Source: Aralia elata (Eukaryota > Streptophyta > Magnoliopsida > Apiales > Araliaceae). From it: a stretch of 64,000 nucleotides of DNA. The stretch spans positions 21,327,506-21,391,505 of the forward strand of contig CM068379.1 in NCBI GenBank assembly GCA_034770075.1, in the 5' to 3' direction. Shown here piece after piece: positions 1 to 12,025 of the stretch; within the stretch, counting starts at the first letter, position 1, and every line of letters begins with the position of its first letter. Below the pieces are notes generated by a model, which saw only the letters and a list, made by a program, of their open reading frames with translations, searched no databases and had not been told where the DNA came from. Both the position numbers and the translations under genes were made by a program.

Positions 1-499
1 GACATGATAATCCAACTCAAAGAGTACAAATACGAGTCATGTGTATCAACTCCAAAATGAAACTATTAAATGAATTTCACAAGAAACAATTATGTGAAAT
101 AATAATGAAATTCGAAACGCAAAATAAAACGAATTAATTAAATTTCACAAGAGTATTGCTGAAGGAGTACAGAATCCGCATCTAGAGTACGTAAACAGAT
201 GCAATTGGTTAGACTCGCTTAATATAATCTATTCACCAAAATAATATATTTTATTAAATACTACAATATTAGTATTTAATAGTTTTTATGCATATATTGA
301 ACCCTCCATATCATTAATTAAATTAATAAATTAAAGAGAACATTTTCTTATAAGTGAGATACTTAATATTTATCCAAAATAATAACAAAATATTAACTAA
401 CAAACTAACTAAAATATACTAATTAAAATTATAAAATAATAATACAGAAAATTAAATTAAATTAATACACAAGAAAGAAAGAAAAAAAAAAGAACATAC
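1..499. other. AT-rich non-coding stretch at window edge
   Basis: I see no supportable gene, hairpin terminus or tandem array here. The DNA is AT-rich with short homopolymers. If the neighbouring Helitron is read on the minus strand, its 3' terminus (a CTRR end preceded by a short hairpin) should lie in or beyond this stretch, but I could not identify it with confidence. Confidence 0.5.
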
Positions 500-715
500 C
501 CGAAATTATGAAGTTCGAAGTCTGCCTACGCCCTCAATACTGAAAATTTTAACTAAGGAGGTCCTCACCAAAAAGGACTTCACACAAAAAGGTTTTCTCA
601 AAATAAGACAAACCTTAGTGTTAATAGTTAAAACAAAAAATTAGCTATATATTTATAGGGAAAGGAAGGGGAGAAGCTTTTATGGTTGGGCAATGTGGGA
701 CTTAAGCAAAGGCCT
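500..715 (-). promoter_or_regulatory. promoter-like fragment with TATA box and leader exon
   Basis: On the minus strand the motif AAGTCCCACATTG (about 698-686) is followed by a TATAAATA box at 657-650. A leader of about 130 bases comes next, and near 515 there is a possible 5' splice site (GG followed by TATGTTC). This arrangement is typical of a plant promoter plus first untranslated exon, or of an LTR promoter. It lies directly downstream of the truncated helicase reading frame in the same orientation. It may be a captured gene fragment or the edge of another element. Inferred from motifs only. Confidence 0.4.
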
Positions 716-1771
716 GGGTATTACATTTACAATATCAAGTGTAGGAGCAAGGATGGCTCGGTCTTGGAAATAAAAGCCATCGTCATATTTTTCCAATAAA
801 TTAGGATATGTGCTATCAACAATTGCTGCAAGGGGATTGATCAGATCTTTGATAAGGATATCATCAAGGATTTCTAAATCTGCTTCACCATCATTAGCTC
901 CGCCAATTGTGCCTTCTCCAACCTTCAATATCCAATCAGAAAATTCTCTCAACTCCTCTATATCAGAATTTGAATTTCGAGATTGAAGTCTCATGTTCTT
1001 TGTTAAAGTTAAAACCTTGCAAAAACTCCACAAATATGAAGAATTTAGAGTTGCAAAAACAACGTCTTGTCTACTGGCCTTGGGAATAACAGGTAATATC
1101 TGCCTAAAATCTCCACCAAATACAATTACTTTTCCACCAAATGGTTGATCTATACTATTCGACTTAGTAACTTTCAGGACATCTCTTAATGTTTTATCCA
1201 AAGCTTCAAAACAATATTTATGTACCATTGGAGCTTCATCCCATATAATAAGTCGAGATTTTTTAAGTAACTTAGCCAATTGACTTCCCTGTTTAATGTT
1301 GCAAGTTGAATCCTCAGTAACAATTAATGGGATACAAAATCTAGAATGAGCTGTTCTACCTCCAGGGATAAGAAGAGAAGCTATTCCACTTGATGCAACA
1401 GTTAGTATTATTTCACCAGTTGATCGTAGTGCAGAAGACAAAGTTTTCCATATAAAAGTCTTCCCAGTTCCCCCATATCCATAAACAAAAAAAACACCTC
1501 CTTCATCCCTTAAGACCGCATTCATGATGGTTTGATAAATGTTTCTTTGCTCATTATTTAAATTGGAAAGCAGAGTTTTGTGCTCTCTTGCCAAGTTTAT
1601 CCTATCATAACAAAGCTCATCTTGAATAAATCTATTTTGCCCCTCTTCAATAATTATCGAATTTGGAAAAGGCAGTGTAGGGTAATCTCGCAAAGTTTTC
1701 CCATTGCTTTGCAGTAGCTTTTCAATTTCAACAAGAGTATAACTCTTCAATTGGTCATCACTCATTTCCAA
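680..1771 (-). pseudogene. PIF1-like helicase domain of Helitron, C-terminally truncated
   Basis: About 363 residues of superfamily 1B helicase are open. Walker A is GYGGTGKT (about residues 97-104), followed by the TVASSGIAS motif and Walker B IIWDEAPM. FGGDFRQILPV (motif III) and an R-rich TKNMRL segment come next. The frame ends soon after an ATP-helicase motif (ILAPT) with about 12 unrelated residues, so the C-terminal motifs V and VI that complete the ATPase are absent. The start shown is an internal Met; the exon really begins at 1773 behind an acceptor. Without its C-terminal half the enzyme cannot be functional. Confidence 0.9.
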
Positions 1772-2829
1772 ATCTGCTTAATAAGAAAGAAAAATATAAA
1801 ATATAAGAATTCCAAGTTAAAAGTTAAATAGATAATTGGAAAAATTAACAAAATGAAAAAAGTAGTATATTCTTAAAATGTGACATAGATAATAAATTGA
1901 TTAAAAATGAAAAATGAGACAGTTAATTTGGCGAGGAGGAAATAGATATTAATGAATTAATAATTAAATTTTGAATTATAAGAGAAGGCATAAAAAAATA
2001 GTGATTATGTAGATAAATTTAAAATGGTATTATAATCATAATATATTAACAATACCTTACATATAATATCAATGTGAAAGAAGTAGCAAGTCATGCATGG
2101 ATTTAATCACACATATATTACGCATTTCACATTGTTAAAGTACCAAATTTGTTATGTTATCCTGAAATTCATGTATAATACTATAAACATGTACAACTCA
2201 ACCTATAACTACCTATATAGATGATATTTAAGTGATAATTTAGTAAAGGTAACTGATATCATGGATATTGATTGGAATAAAGCCCTACTATATGATGGGT
2301 GGATCTAATGTAGAGTATGGTATTTCTTTTTAAGTTTATGCTTATTTAAACGTAGGATCCACTATGGTTGTGGATTAAAAGTTTCATTATTAAACAATGA
2401 ACGAATATAATGGCTAAAACCCAATTGATATAATTTACTATCAATGCAGAAAAGCAATAGTTAAAAAAAATATCAGTCAAAGTTAAAAAGATAACAAATT
2501 GAAGGAGATATATTATAAAGCAAATGTACAAACTCATTATGAAATATAAATTTGGTTCTAGTTGAATGTGTAATATGTATTTAATAAATTTCAAAGCAAT
2601 CTTAAATTTTTAAGCAAAAAAATGTAATAATTAAATATTTTAACTATCAGATATATAACCTGTAATAAAAAATTACAAATACAAAAAAGAAAACATGTGC
2701 ATTACGATTGTAAATGATTTTTGAAATTCAAAATAAAACGCAATAAAGGAGGAAGATTTAGTTTATCTATCTTGTGTAATGAACGTTTGCCTAAAAAAAA
2801 GAATTTTTATATATTATTGCTAAACATAC

Positions 2830-3442
2830 CTTTATATTGCAGAATATTTTTTTGTTTATTGAGAATATCTTCTTCAAGAAGATTCCATGTCTTCTCCCAA
2901 ACTACTTCAGGCCTTGAAAGACAGTTTGAAAATAGTAAAGTCACAAAAAGACTCCGTAAATAATGAGCTGAACCCCAAAATGATGCTTCTGTTATGCCAT
3001 CTATATATTCCTTATCATCATCTAATAAACCTAATGCATAACATGTCTCTTTGAATGAAGGATATAAAACCCCATTCATAGTTTTGATATCATCATAACA
3101 TGTTGCACCTTTGACTGTGTTTAGTAAAACCCTCAAGTAATATAATTCTCCACTCCCTAGAGGAACGTAGAATATTCTACCAACGCTTAACCGTTGCTTT
3201 CTTGGACACCATTTTTTCTTCTTTGTAACTCCATCACTTTCAAGTTGATCCTTCCATACATACTTTGATGGAAATTGAGTATAGGTAAGTTCTCTAGCCT
3301 CTGGGTAATCCTTGTTGGCCTGCATCCACTGCAAGAACATCGACTGGTTATTTGTACACTTGTTTAAAACTGAGTCAATTAGATCATCATCTTCAAATAT
3401 AATTGTCTGCTCTTCTAGAAGATGGAAACTTAACCTCTCCAC
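2830..3442 (-). pseudogene. Helitron RepHel linker between nuclease and helicase
   Basis: This is an open segment in the same frame as the HUH exon and separated from it by the TAG at 3482-3484. Conserved Helitron linker features are visible: a FYVPLGSGELYYLRVLL block (the so-called R-x-Y-x-L region before the helicase), then KGATCYDDIKT and a CYALGLLDDDKEY segment. It ends at a good 5' splice site (exon ...AAAG, then GTATGT). The likely role is to connect the endonuclease and helicase modules. Not functional in this copy because of the upstream stop. Confidence 0.8.
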
Positions 3443-3481
3443 ACCTGGATCCCTGTAATTAATTCCAAAACCAAAGATTCT

Positions 3482-4069
3482 CTAAGCTGCCTCACATGGA
3501 GAAACATACCTACAATCATAATACATTTTGATTTCATCAAGGCCTTCATGTTCTTCTGTATTGTGTTTATTCTGATAAAAAGCAGCAGCGATCTGATCAT
3601 GACCTTTGTTTATATATTTGAACCAATACTTTATTGACCTTGATTGATTGTACCATTCAACATTAATATGAGCTTGATACTTTAGCAATAGTTGTGGATT
3701 ATAAGGAATAACAAACCTATTGTCAAGTACAACTCCATTCTTTTCCACAGTTCTACCATCATCTCTTCGTCTATATAGGGGATAAACCTCACCATCTACA
3801 GTGGTTTGATCATTGAATCTTTTAGGAAAGTACTTTGAATAATTGCCATCTTTCATACATGGCGATTTTTTGTTAGAAACACCGCACGACCCATGTATCA
3901 TGAAGTTTTTCACAACTTCATATATCTTTGGATTTCTTTCTTGATCTGGTATTTTCGCTGTAATTATTTTGTCGATATCATCACCAGTAGGATACTTGTC
4001 TTCTGGATGCAAGAATAGTAGAATATGAGCATGAGGCAAGCCACGGTTTTGTAATTCAACTGTATACAA
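3482..4069 (-). pseudogene. Helitron Rep domain with HUH motif and two tyrosines
   Basis: This exon encodes the HUH endonuclease. GLPHAHILLFL supplies the two metal-binding histidines. Further on, KYWFKYINKGHD carries the paired tyrosines three residues apart that in Helitrons form the covalent DNA intermediates. Both catalytic signatures are intact. A Cys-rich segment (HGSCG...KSPCM) lies between them, as in relatives. The exon ends prematurely in a TAG after CRYVSPCEAA. Upstream it is joined through an intron (donor after 4149, acceptor near 4073). Confidence 0.9.
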
Positions 4070-4148
4070 AACTGCAAAAGATGAAAATAATCAAAATAGA
4101 TTTTGATGAAATAATGAAATTATAAAAATTTAATTAAATTGAGCATAC

Positions 4149-4989
4149 CTGCTTTTACCCTTCCAAAAACTTGTTTGTGTTTCAATTATGTAACTAACTG
4201 ATCAAGTTTTATTTTGAAGACTCTACAAATTATGTCAGCTTTCTTTTCGGGTCTAATGCCTCTTTGATTAACAAACCTCTGTATCTCTAGCCACTTCGAA
4301 TTGCACGTGAATGTAATAAAAAGGTCAGGGTATCCAGCCCACCTACAAATCGCCATAGCATCTTGATAATTTTGGATCATGTATCGTGTACCACTAACAT
4401 ATGAAGAAGCTAATATAATTCGTTTCCCTCGTGATGATGGATCGGTTTCTCCTTTCAACAAAACTTTAGTTAAACCTTTGTACATATCTGCTCTTAGATT
4501 CTTTTGATTAGTACGAATAAAAAACAACCTATCTGCCTCAATCATAGTGTATGAATCGACCAAAAATTGTTGAAACAATTTTCTTAAATGTAAAAGTGTC
4601 ATTAATTCATTTTTCCTTTCTTGTATCTTAAAGATAAAAAATTGTCTCATGCTTACTCTTCCCCTTTTTCCTTTGGAATTTTCACTAAGAAGAATATCAT
4701 GTCTAAATCCATCTTCACCATATGAGAAAAGCAACGGGTACTGCATTGGAAGGTAAGAAGGGTGCAACTCACTTATTCGTTTTAATAAACCATTCTGAGT
4801 CTCCACTATGATATCCCTATCATTATTTGAGCTTCCAATTTCACCAATAATTAAACCAGTAACTTCAGGTGCAGTAGGGAGATTATACCTTCTTCCATCA
4901 CAATTTCTTCTTCCAATAAGCCTTAATTTAACATCTTTGAATTCTCTTGAATCAAACCTATCCCTAGCCATCCTGAATGATTGAGACAC
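4149..4989 (-). pseudogene. Helitron-like N-terminal helicase-associated domain
   Basis: The domain (often named Helitron_like_N) is recognised by MRQFFIFKIQ, then DSYTMIEADRLFFIRTNQ, LRADMYKGL and the block YQDAMAICRWAGYPDLFITFTCN, highly conserved in plant Helitrons. A TAA at 4186-4188 interrupts the last roughly 13 codons before the exon's 5' splice site (GTATGC). At the upstream edge the coding frame changes by one base near 4985: sequence resembling the preceding protein segment is in a different frame from SQSFRMARDRF. There is no ATG at 4989; the exon continues upstream. Confidence 0.85.
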
Positions 4990-5133
4990 ACAACATTGTT
5001 TTCATCAAGCATCTTTTTTAAATCTGCTACAATCGATGATTCAAATGTTTTTGAATTATTTGCTAAATTGTTTAATAAATTAACAAAAGGAAAACTCAGT
5101 TAGTAATATATAATAAGCAATAAATTTTGAAGA

Positions 5134-5597
5134 TTACATAGAAAAATGTAATACAAACTTGAGGGCACCAATTCTATTTGCAATTTCATTCTTTGTATCA
5201 TATATGTATAGTTGAGCAAACTTTAGAGTGGATCCTATATTTGGTATCAAACTTTCAATTTTGTGACAATTTTGGCCATGTAATCTAAACACGGCTGGAC
5301 CCTTTCCATTGTTAAGTGATGAATCAATCTTCCCATCCATTGATGTGAAAGAAAACATCATATTATATGCACGAATGTTGTCAATGAAATGGTTGCTTTT
5401 ATGATCAGAACTATTAAGTAGATCTTTCAGAATCTGAGGTGGTTTTTTCAACAAAGGCAGTTGCACTTTTCCTCCAGCACAACACATTGAGAATTCTGGA
5501 TTTTTGCTTTTTTGATTCTTGTTTATTCTTTCCTGATACCACATCAACGCATTACATGATGAACATTCCCAGTTTGGGTCACCGATGTCCCAATAAT
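5134..5597 (-). pseudogene. Helitron RepHel Cys-rich N-terminal exon
   Basis: The exon begins after an acceptor (ACTCAG) near 5598. It carries a putative zinc-binding pattern: a CSSC pair followed by a CCAGGK segment, then LPLLKKPPQILKDLL and FTSMDGKIDSSLN, all typical of the N-terminal half of plant Helitron proteins. It appears to end at GCCCTCAA followed by GTTTGT (a donor near 5150). Likely role: DNA binding upstream of the Rep domain. Reading frame intact over this exon. Confidence 0.8.
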
Positions 5598-5705
5598 CTG
5601 AGTTTAATACATTTAAGTGGATATATCATCATTAAAGTACAATTGTCATAGAAAATTAAAAATACTGGAACAGGCAAAATGATAAGCAAGATTAAGAATT
5701 TACCA

Positions 5706-7275
5706 TCATTAGCAGAATGAACATCAACATCCATTTAACCTAAAATAAAAAATTAAGAAATGTATTATAAGAACAATTATCGTATAAAAAGAAAATTGGA
5801 CAAAAATTGGATCAAATACTATTTACAATTTATACATTAATTCTTAAAACTTTTTATGCATACTAACACTTAATATATTTGTTAGATGTGCATGGTATTT
5901 ATTAGTAGAATAAGCTAACAACATACCATTATCAGGGGGATCAATAGAAAATTCTGAAGGTTGAAATGTGTCGGCATCAAGTATTTGTTCATTCATAGAT
6001 GCATTAACATGATCTGCAATATATATCGATCCTGGTTGAGATGCTTTACTCTTCCTATTTTGAGTAACATTATGTTTGTTGGTAAGCGGAGTATATTGTT
6101 GATTGAACCTTGATGTTTGCATCAATTTAGTAGAACATGATTCAGGATGATTGACATCTACTTCATTAAAGGTTGTACTGAGATCTGTACAAACTGCATA
6201 AAATAAATAAATTTATAGTTATGAAAAATAATCATAATTTAGGACATCTAGTAAGTAAAATAGTAGACATTTATTACCGTTTGAAATGTCTGACATTGAC
6301 AATATTGAATTGTTATGTATCATATTAAGCATATCTCTTCCAGTGGTAGTATTGGATGATTTGATCAATAAAGTAAAAATAATAGAAAGGTTCATTAGAT
6401 AGGTACCCATAATATAATAACAAATACACGAACATATATAAATATGACATCCCACATTTTTTGAATTATTATAACGCTTTCAATTCAATAACAGAAAGAA
6501 AATTAAATTGGAAACACTGAATACCAGTAGCCGAAAGATGAACACAGTTTTCTCTGCTAACCGGAGTGTTTTCCTTTCCTTGAATAAGTTTTGTGTCATG
6601 ATAAAAAAAATTAGATTTCATGAAATTAATTTGAATTTCAAAGCTCATATGTAAAGAAACTGAATATAGAAATACCATTATTAGGTACTGGATGAACCCA
6701 ATTTTGCTGATTTATATGCTGCCAATGTTTTGATGTTTGTAAATGTATATTTGGTATTGAATCAATATGACTAACAACAACTTCATCGAAAGATGAATTG
6801 AGATTTGTATAAACTACATAAAAAATTCATATTATATTAGCATAAGCAATATAATTGATGAAAAAATAAATACAAAGATATAATGAAATAATTACCATTT
6901 GAAATGTCACTCATATGCATTCTGGATGTTTTGCTTGCTCTAACAGATGTAGTACTTGTGCTCATTTTGTTGGTGGATTCTAACATGAAATAGGAAGCAC
7001 AATCAATATGCATAGGATATTTTGACAGTAGAGAATTAATTTTATACACTTAATTAGTGAATAACTAGGTAGAAAGTATACGTTGTATTTTTTTTTTCTC
7101 GTTTTTCCAGCATAATCATCCTTCTACGCATCCTTGACTGAGTTTTGTCCCACTGGTTGATAGTAAATTCATGTTTTTCATTGTTTTCTGACATGTATGG
7201 CTTATGGTTGATTTCTCCAATTTTTGGAAACACGATCCTTGTATATAGACAAACATGAATCAGACAATTTCGCAA
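5706..7275 (-). pseudogene. Probable N-terminal exons of the Helitron RepHel gene
   Basis: Several short open segments on the minus strand (7195-7075, 7030-6895, 6125-5905) are hydrophilic and Ser/Thr/Asn-rich, and most are followed by GT(A/G) donor-like sites. They resemble the low-complexity leader exons of plant Helitron proteins. The most upstream contains SRMRRRMIMLEKREKK, a basic stretch suggesting a nuclear-localisation or DNA-binding start. Exon borders cannot be fixed by eye and no family domain is recognisable, so the assignment rests on position and orientation. Confidence 0.5.
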
Positions 7276-8774
7276 CGTGCACTACATATTAGATCTCATA
7301 TTGACATAATTACATATATCATGGTAAAATCGAAATTAAAAAACTAAGGTTTCTCGTTAATGTTATGGTTTGAGAGATAAAATGAAAGATGTGAAAATAC
7401 CTAAATTTGTGCAAAATTAATCTTCCGAGCGGGTTATGGAGTTCCTCGAGTACACAAAAATCTATCCACTTTTACTCTTTGAAATTCGATCTTTGGGAGG
7501 AGTGAGTGTATTAGAATGGAGTTCCTCCAAGAGGGAAGTGATAAGCAATGGAATGATGGAGGCACAGGCGCCAAATCCAGTTCGATTTCGACCTCTTACA
7601 TTTATTATTATTATTCTCCCTACACGCAACTTTTATGTTATGCACGTGCTCTGTTTTGCTACTATAGAACAGGTACAAAGTGCTAGCATAGGCCTATAAG
7701 TACTTAAGTAAATAAACAGATCATGGCTAGAATCACCCATCATGATCATCAACAACATTAAAGGTAGACCAATATATTTGTGACGTGGGGCCCAATTATC
7801 AAGCTGCCGAATTTTGTTAATATAGATAACACAACTCAATTACCGTTTACCTAATTAATTACTATTATATACTCGTATTTATCCATAAAAGAGATTGAAA
7901 AAGATTTGTTTCAGACATACTTTATTGTATAGTTTAAAAGCTATGTTTCAAATCCAATCCTCTGTTCCTCCAATAATGGCTTTATATCCTTCCCAACCCC
8001 ATAATAATAATAATAATAATAACTGAGTTAATATGATTTGTAAATGATATAGTAATTTGAAATATAAGCAAATTATGTAAATAAGTATTCAATATATTCA
8101 ACATGATTTTGTCATCTTACATAACTAAAACTAAAGGTATTTTTGACTGATGAATCTTTTTTTGCAATTTGAGAAATAAAATAGTTTATATTGATTATCG
8201 AATTATGTAAATTAGATTTAAAGAAATAAGCTTTCTTTAAATCTGAATAAGAAGTATAACAGATGTAAACTGGCATATATTTCAACTGTTATACTTCATA
8301 ATTGATTTATTAATATTATACTATTATGTACATATTTGGACAGAGACTTATTGTCTTTGACATTTTGGGAAAAAGTTGTAGTATAATAATGAGTTATCCA
8401 CCACCACAAGCCATCATATATTGCAAGTATTTTTAACTTTTTTTCCCACACAAAATCTCAAACCCCATCGTAGCTTAAGCTGAAAAGGGTTCCCCACCAT
8501 TCTGAGATTACAAATAGCAAGAAGTCACAATTAAAGAAAAACAAAAAGTTGTGCACATACTTATATTTTTTTGTGTTACCCACTTAAATCAGCTGCCAAA
8601 GTAGGATAGAAATCAATGTCATAACAGGAATAATTGAGAATTTTTAATGGGAGAGTATTATTATATTATATAAATAAGATAGTAATTTATTTTTAAAGAC
8701 CAAATTATCAGTTTTATATTATTTTTTTTGTTTTGGTTTATATTATGTAAGATGCCAGAATCATGTTTACTATA
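7276..8774. other. Helitron intergenic DNA, no gene seen
   Basis: About 1.5 kb lies between the RepHel start and the Tat insertion. It contains short AT-rich runs and a (TAA/ATA)n run near 8004-8025. I see no coding signature on either strand; the open frames are short and low-complexity. It probably includes the RepHel promoter on the minus strand. Its continuation on the other side of the Tat insertion is 18455-18536. Confidence 0.55.
8770..8774. repeat. target site duplication CTATA, left
   Basis: CTATA immediately precedes the LTR start TGTTAAC. The same five bases follow the other LTR at 18455-18459. A 5-bp duplication is the usual signature of Ty3/Gypsy integrase. Confidence 0.92.
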
Positions 8775-9257
8775 TGTTAACGCCAAGATTTCGTCGCGCG
8801 TCCAATCACCAAAATACGCGCCAAATCCTGCACAAGAACGAAACCACACTCAAGAGCCTGGCGGTTTGGGTTGCCGGGGGATAGCTCCGGTGTGAGAATA
8901 AGTACATGTTGTTCAAGGTATTAACAATAGAGGTTTAGCACTTTAGTGAGCAAAGAGTTATTACCTGTAAATTTAGGGTTTAGCCTTGTATTTATAGATG
9001 ATCACACCACCTTTATCGTTCTGTTCCCCAACTGTAATAGGACTACTAATCATGGTAATAGAACACAATCTCCTTAAAGAAAGCAAGTCGGATACAATCC
9101 TGACTCTTTCCATAAGAACTAGAATTTAAATATAGTTGGGAATCTTAGATTCCTTAAAGTCCTCACACTGCCCAAAATATATACCTACGTGGGGCCATTA
9201 CCTCCACGTTGACAAAACCCACTGGATCCATCGGGCCTAAATATTCATGCCCCAACA
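8775..9257 (-). repeat. 3' LTR of Tat element
   Basis: Begins TGTTAACGCC and ends CCCCAACA. It matches 17958-18454 throughout, apart from about 35 substitutions and a 14-base indel (the other copy has ATTACCTATGATTG extra). On the minus strand it carries a CTATAAATAC-type TATA box near 8997-8988. Confidence 0.93.
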
Positions 9258-9268
9258 TTGCCCCCCAC
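9258..9268 (-). other. polypurine tract of Tat element
   Basis: On the minus strand, GTGGGGGGCAA lies immediately upstream of the 3' LTR. It is the expected plus-strand primer for reverse transcription, at the expected place. Confidence 0.85.
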
Positions 9269-10464
9269 TCTCTGGCTATTCCTGACTTATAGCAAGAGAG
9301 TACACACGAAATAAAGTAATTCCAAACCCTTCGCCTGAATCCAAACAATACCTTCTTGTTGCCCACGCCAACAAATAGACCCCACCACCATTATTAGCTG
9401 CATCTCGTGAAACATGCATACTGAAGAAACACATCAAAAACCTTTTCCTCCCCAAACGAACCGCCTTACTGTTCAAAGTCTCTCTTTCTCCCTCTATAAC
9501 TACTCTCTCAGATATCCACAACCAACTTTTCCGGCCAAACACTCCATTCTCCCTACAAATTCCAGTTAACAATGGCCGACACCACCAACTCAGCTAGTAA
9601 TTCCCCTTCTCCAACCGCCACCGACCCCAACCCCACTTCCACACAAAACCCAATCGCAATTCCCTCTGAAATTGCTTCCATCCCCATAATCACCAACCCT
9701 TCATCCTCCCCCATCACCGCTAACCTACCTCACAACACCTCTTCCTCAGCCACCCCATCACCAATCAGAACTGAAGCCGAGAGGAGTATACTAAAATGTA
9801 ACAAGAATATTCATCAGAAAAGGCATACACCCATATCAACACCAAATCCTCCATCATCGAACAAAATCTTACTGATATCCGCCAACAGTACCTCATTCCC
9901 CTCACACATGAACTTCGAGCACCGAATCTGGATGAAAGGATGTACCAACAACCCGATGGCTGGATCGTCGTTTCCTTGTACGCCCAGAAATACGGGGTTC
10001 GATTTCCCCTTCACGCATTCATTCTTACTTTCCTTAGCTTCGTCAGGGTCGGATTCGCCCAATTGGTGCCGAACTCTTTCATTCACCTGATTTGCTTCAT
10101 CGCCTTCTCCCAAGAATGCGACGTGGACCCTTCCATCGACTTCTTCTTTACCCTGTTCACACTGGGCCGATCCAGAGAGGCAGGATTTCGTCAAATCAAT
10201 AAGCAGCCGAACAAAGCAGCCCAGAAAGGATCCTTAATGAAGACTCCCACTAACAACAAAGGCTGGCACTCCTATTAATTCTTCATCAAAGGACCTAAAA
10301 TCCCCAAAATCCCTGACTGGGCCGAAGCTGCCAGAGCCAATGTCGTGCTAGATAAGCTCTCCCGAAGCCAGGTCGAAGAGTTAGTCTCGCTCATCGCCAA
10401 GATGCCGAAAGAGAATGGAGCATGGACCTCCTAATCAACCAAACCTGGCTATACAACCATAAAC

Positions 10465-10538
10465 GTAAGTCAAAATCCATTCATTAACTCAATATTTCAG
10501 ATTGTTAGAATCCCTTCCTAACCCTCCATTATTTGCAG
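10465..10538 (+). other. candidate intron 1 of antisense Tat gene
   Basis: GTAAGT at 10465 and TTTGCAG ending at 10538 give a 74-base intron, a plausible plant minimum. A second acceptor, TTTCAG at 10500, would make only 36 bases, which is probably too short. Confidence 0.5.
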
Positions 10539-11211
10539 TTTCTCTTATCAAGCCGAAAAGAATTGAAGATATCGGCCAAACATCCTCCCTAACAAAAAAT
10601 CCGAAGAAATCAACCATCCGAAGCTCCTCTTCTAATAGATCCGATCACCACCATACCACCATCTCAACCTCTAATACCAGATGCCAACCCTTCCTCTATC
10701 ATCCCCACACTAGGTTTTACCGAAAAAAGGCCACTCAAAATGACACCAGCCGAAAAAGACGCCCTCTTCAAAAAGAAACGAAGGCTAGTCAAGGCGCATA
10801 ACAAATAACCACCCTAACACCTGGTCACCAACCCTACCCAAACCACCGAACTTAACATCATCCAACCCGATTCAGCCGAACCTCTAGAATCCGTCATACC
10901 CGAAGCCCCTTTACAAAAACAAAAGGAGCGAGTTGAATCATCTTCCCTTTCCTAAAAAGCCACACACCGAACCACTCCCCGATCCCCAACAATAGCAATC
11001 AACAAACACCTCCTTAGCCGAATCGCCCTCACTCACAAACGAAGCACGAGAGGTTCGGGAACTTCGAGCCACAATGTCTCTATGGCCCGAAGACCCCAAA
11101 GACTATCCCATGGAACTCTTTCAATACTTCAACCTTCCCAAAGACGACAATAGATTCGAAGACATTACAACTGAAGAGCTGATCTATGCCAACTCCATGC
11201 ATATCGGTCGA

Positions 11212-11289
11212 GTAAGTAACATTGCCCCCTAGACTCTATCCATTTTTTACACACATTATCCACCAGGTTAATCAATTTTAAAATTACAG
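11212..11289 (+). other. candidate intron 2 of antisense Tat gene
   Basis: GTAAGT at 11212 and TTACAG ending at 11289 delimit 78 AT-rich bases between coding-like flanks. The downstream flank opens directly into the coiled-coil segment. Confidence 0.55.
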
Positions 11290-12025
11290 TCCAATGCTGT
11301 CATTGCCCGAACCCATCGGCATTTGGAAAAGATGAAGAACAAAGAGGGAGAATTGAGGGCTGAGATCGCCGAACTTTAACACCGAATAGAAGTCATAAAA
11401 TCAGGACTCGAAAAGGAACAAAGCCTCCACGCCAACACCACCCACCGTTGCGAAGAGCTGGAGAGTGAACTGAAGAAAACAAAATGGCAACTTTCTGAAG
11501 TAGCTGAAAAGAGAGAACAACTTTTGGCAGAACGAACCGAAGACAAAAATAAAATCGGCGTGATGGAGAAATCAATAACAAGCCTTCTGAATCGACTTCG
11601 AGCTGTTCATTTTCAATTGGCTGAATTGCTGAAGGAACATAATGAATTAAAAGCTCAAGGTCCGCCATTAACCGAAGACACCAAACAGAAGCTGATCTCC
11701 GAATACCGTCGATCCCAGAACAGACCGAAGAGGTCCTAAAACAGTACGACGATGGATATTTGAACGCCCGACAGAAAGACAAGGCCAAAATGCTTGCAGC
11801 CAGGTTAGATCCTTCTATCCTAGACTCTTCGAATGACGAAGCTGATACCGAAGTCGACCTCTACCTCAGCAATAAACATTGTAATTTTTCCTTTAAATTT
11901 TTGTAACAACTTTTCATATGTACAAATCCCCAAGAGAAACGAAAAATCTTTTTCGCAAGAACAAACTGTTTTATTTTATTGATAGATAATTGAATACATA
12001 AGAATGAACTGAAAAACTACATAAC

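Larger units (their letters stand above)
680..5598 (-). pseudogene. Helitron Rep/helicase (RepHel) core, broken
   Basis: This is the core of the Helitron replication initiator-helicase. In order on the minus strand: a Cys-containing exon (5597-5138), the Helitron-like N domain (4989-4149), an HUH nuclease exon (about 4073-2830), and a PIF1 helicase exon (1773-680). Splice signals fit: donor GTATGT after 2830 with acceptor GCAG at 1774 (about 1.06-kb intron), and donor GTATGC after 4149 with acceptor TTTGCAG near 4073. Breaks: frame change near 4985, TAA at 4186-4188, TAG at 3482-3484, and loss of the helicase C-terminus at 680. Known family role: nicking, strand transfer and unwinding during rolling-circle transposition in the nucleus. 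Confidence 0.85.
9572..11880 (+). pseudogene. Antisense Tat gene: putative gypsy-type transposon protein with coiled coil
   Basis: This gene runs opposite to gag-pol, between integrase and the 3' LTR. It starts at ATG 9572 with a Ser/Thr/Pro/Asn-rich leader. A domain with GWIVVSLYAQKYGVRFPLH, FAQLVPNSF and a Trp-Ala block (to about 10420) follows, resembling the Transposase_28 / putative gypsy-type transposon family. A Glu/Lys-rich heptad-like coiled coil (about 11290-11740) and an acidic tail come last. Two introns are suggested: donor GTAAGT at 10465 with acceptor at 10500 or 10538, and 11212-11289. Frame shifts (before 9940) and stops (10276, 10432 and 11378 regions) break it. Its function in Tat elements is unknown. 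Confidence 0.7.

Noticed and set aside
10465..10500. 36-base intron in the antisense Tat gene
   Set aside because: Too short for a plant intron; the acceptor at 10538 gives a more plausible 74 bases.
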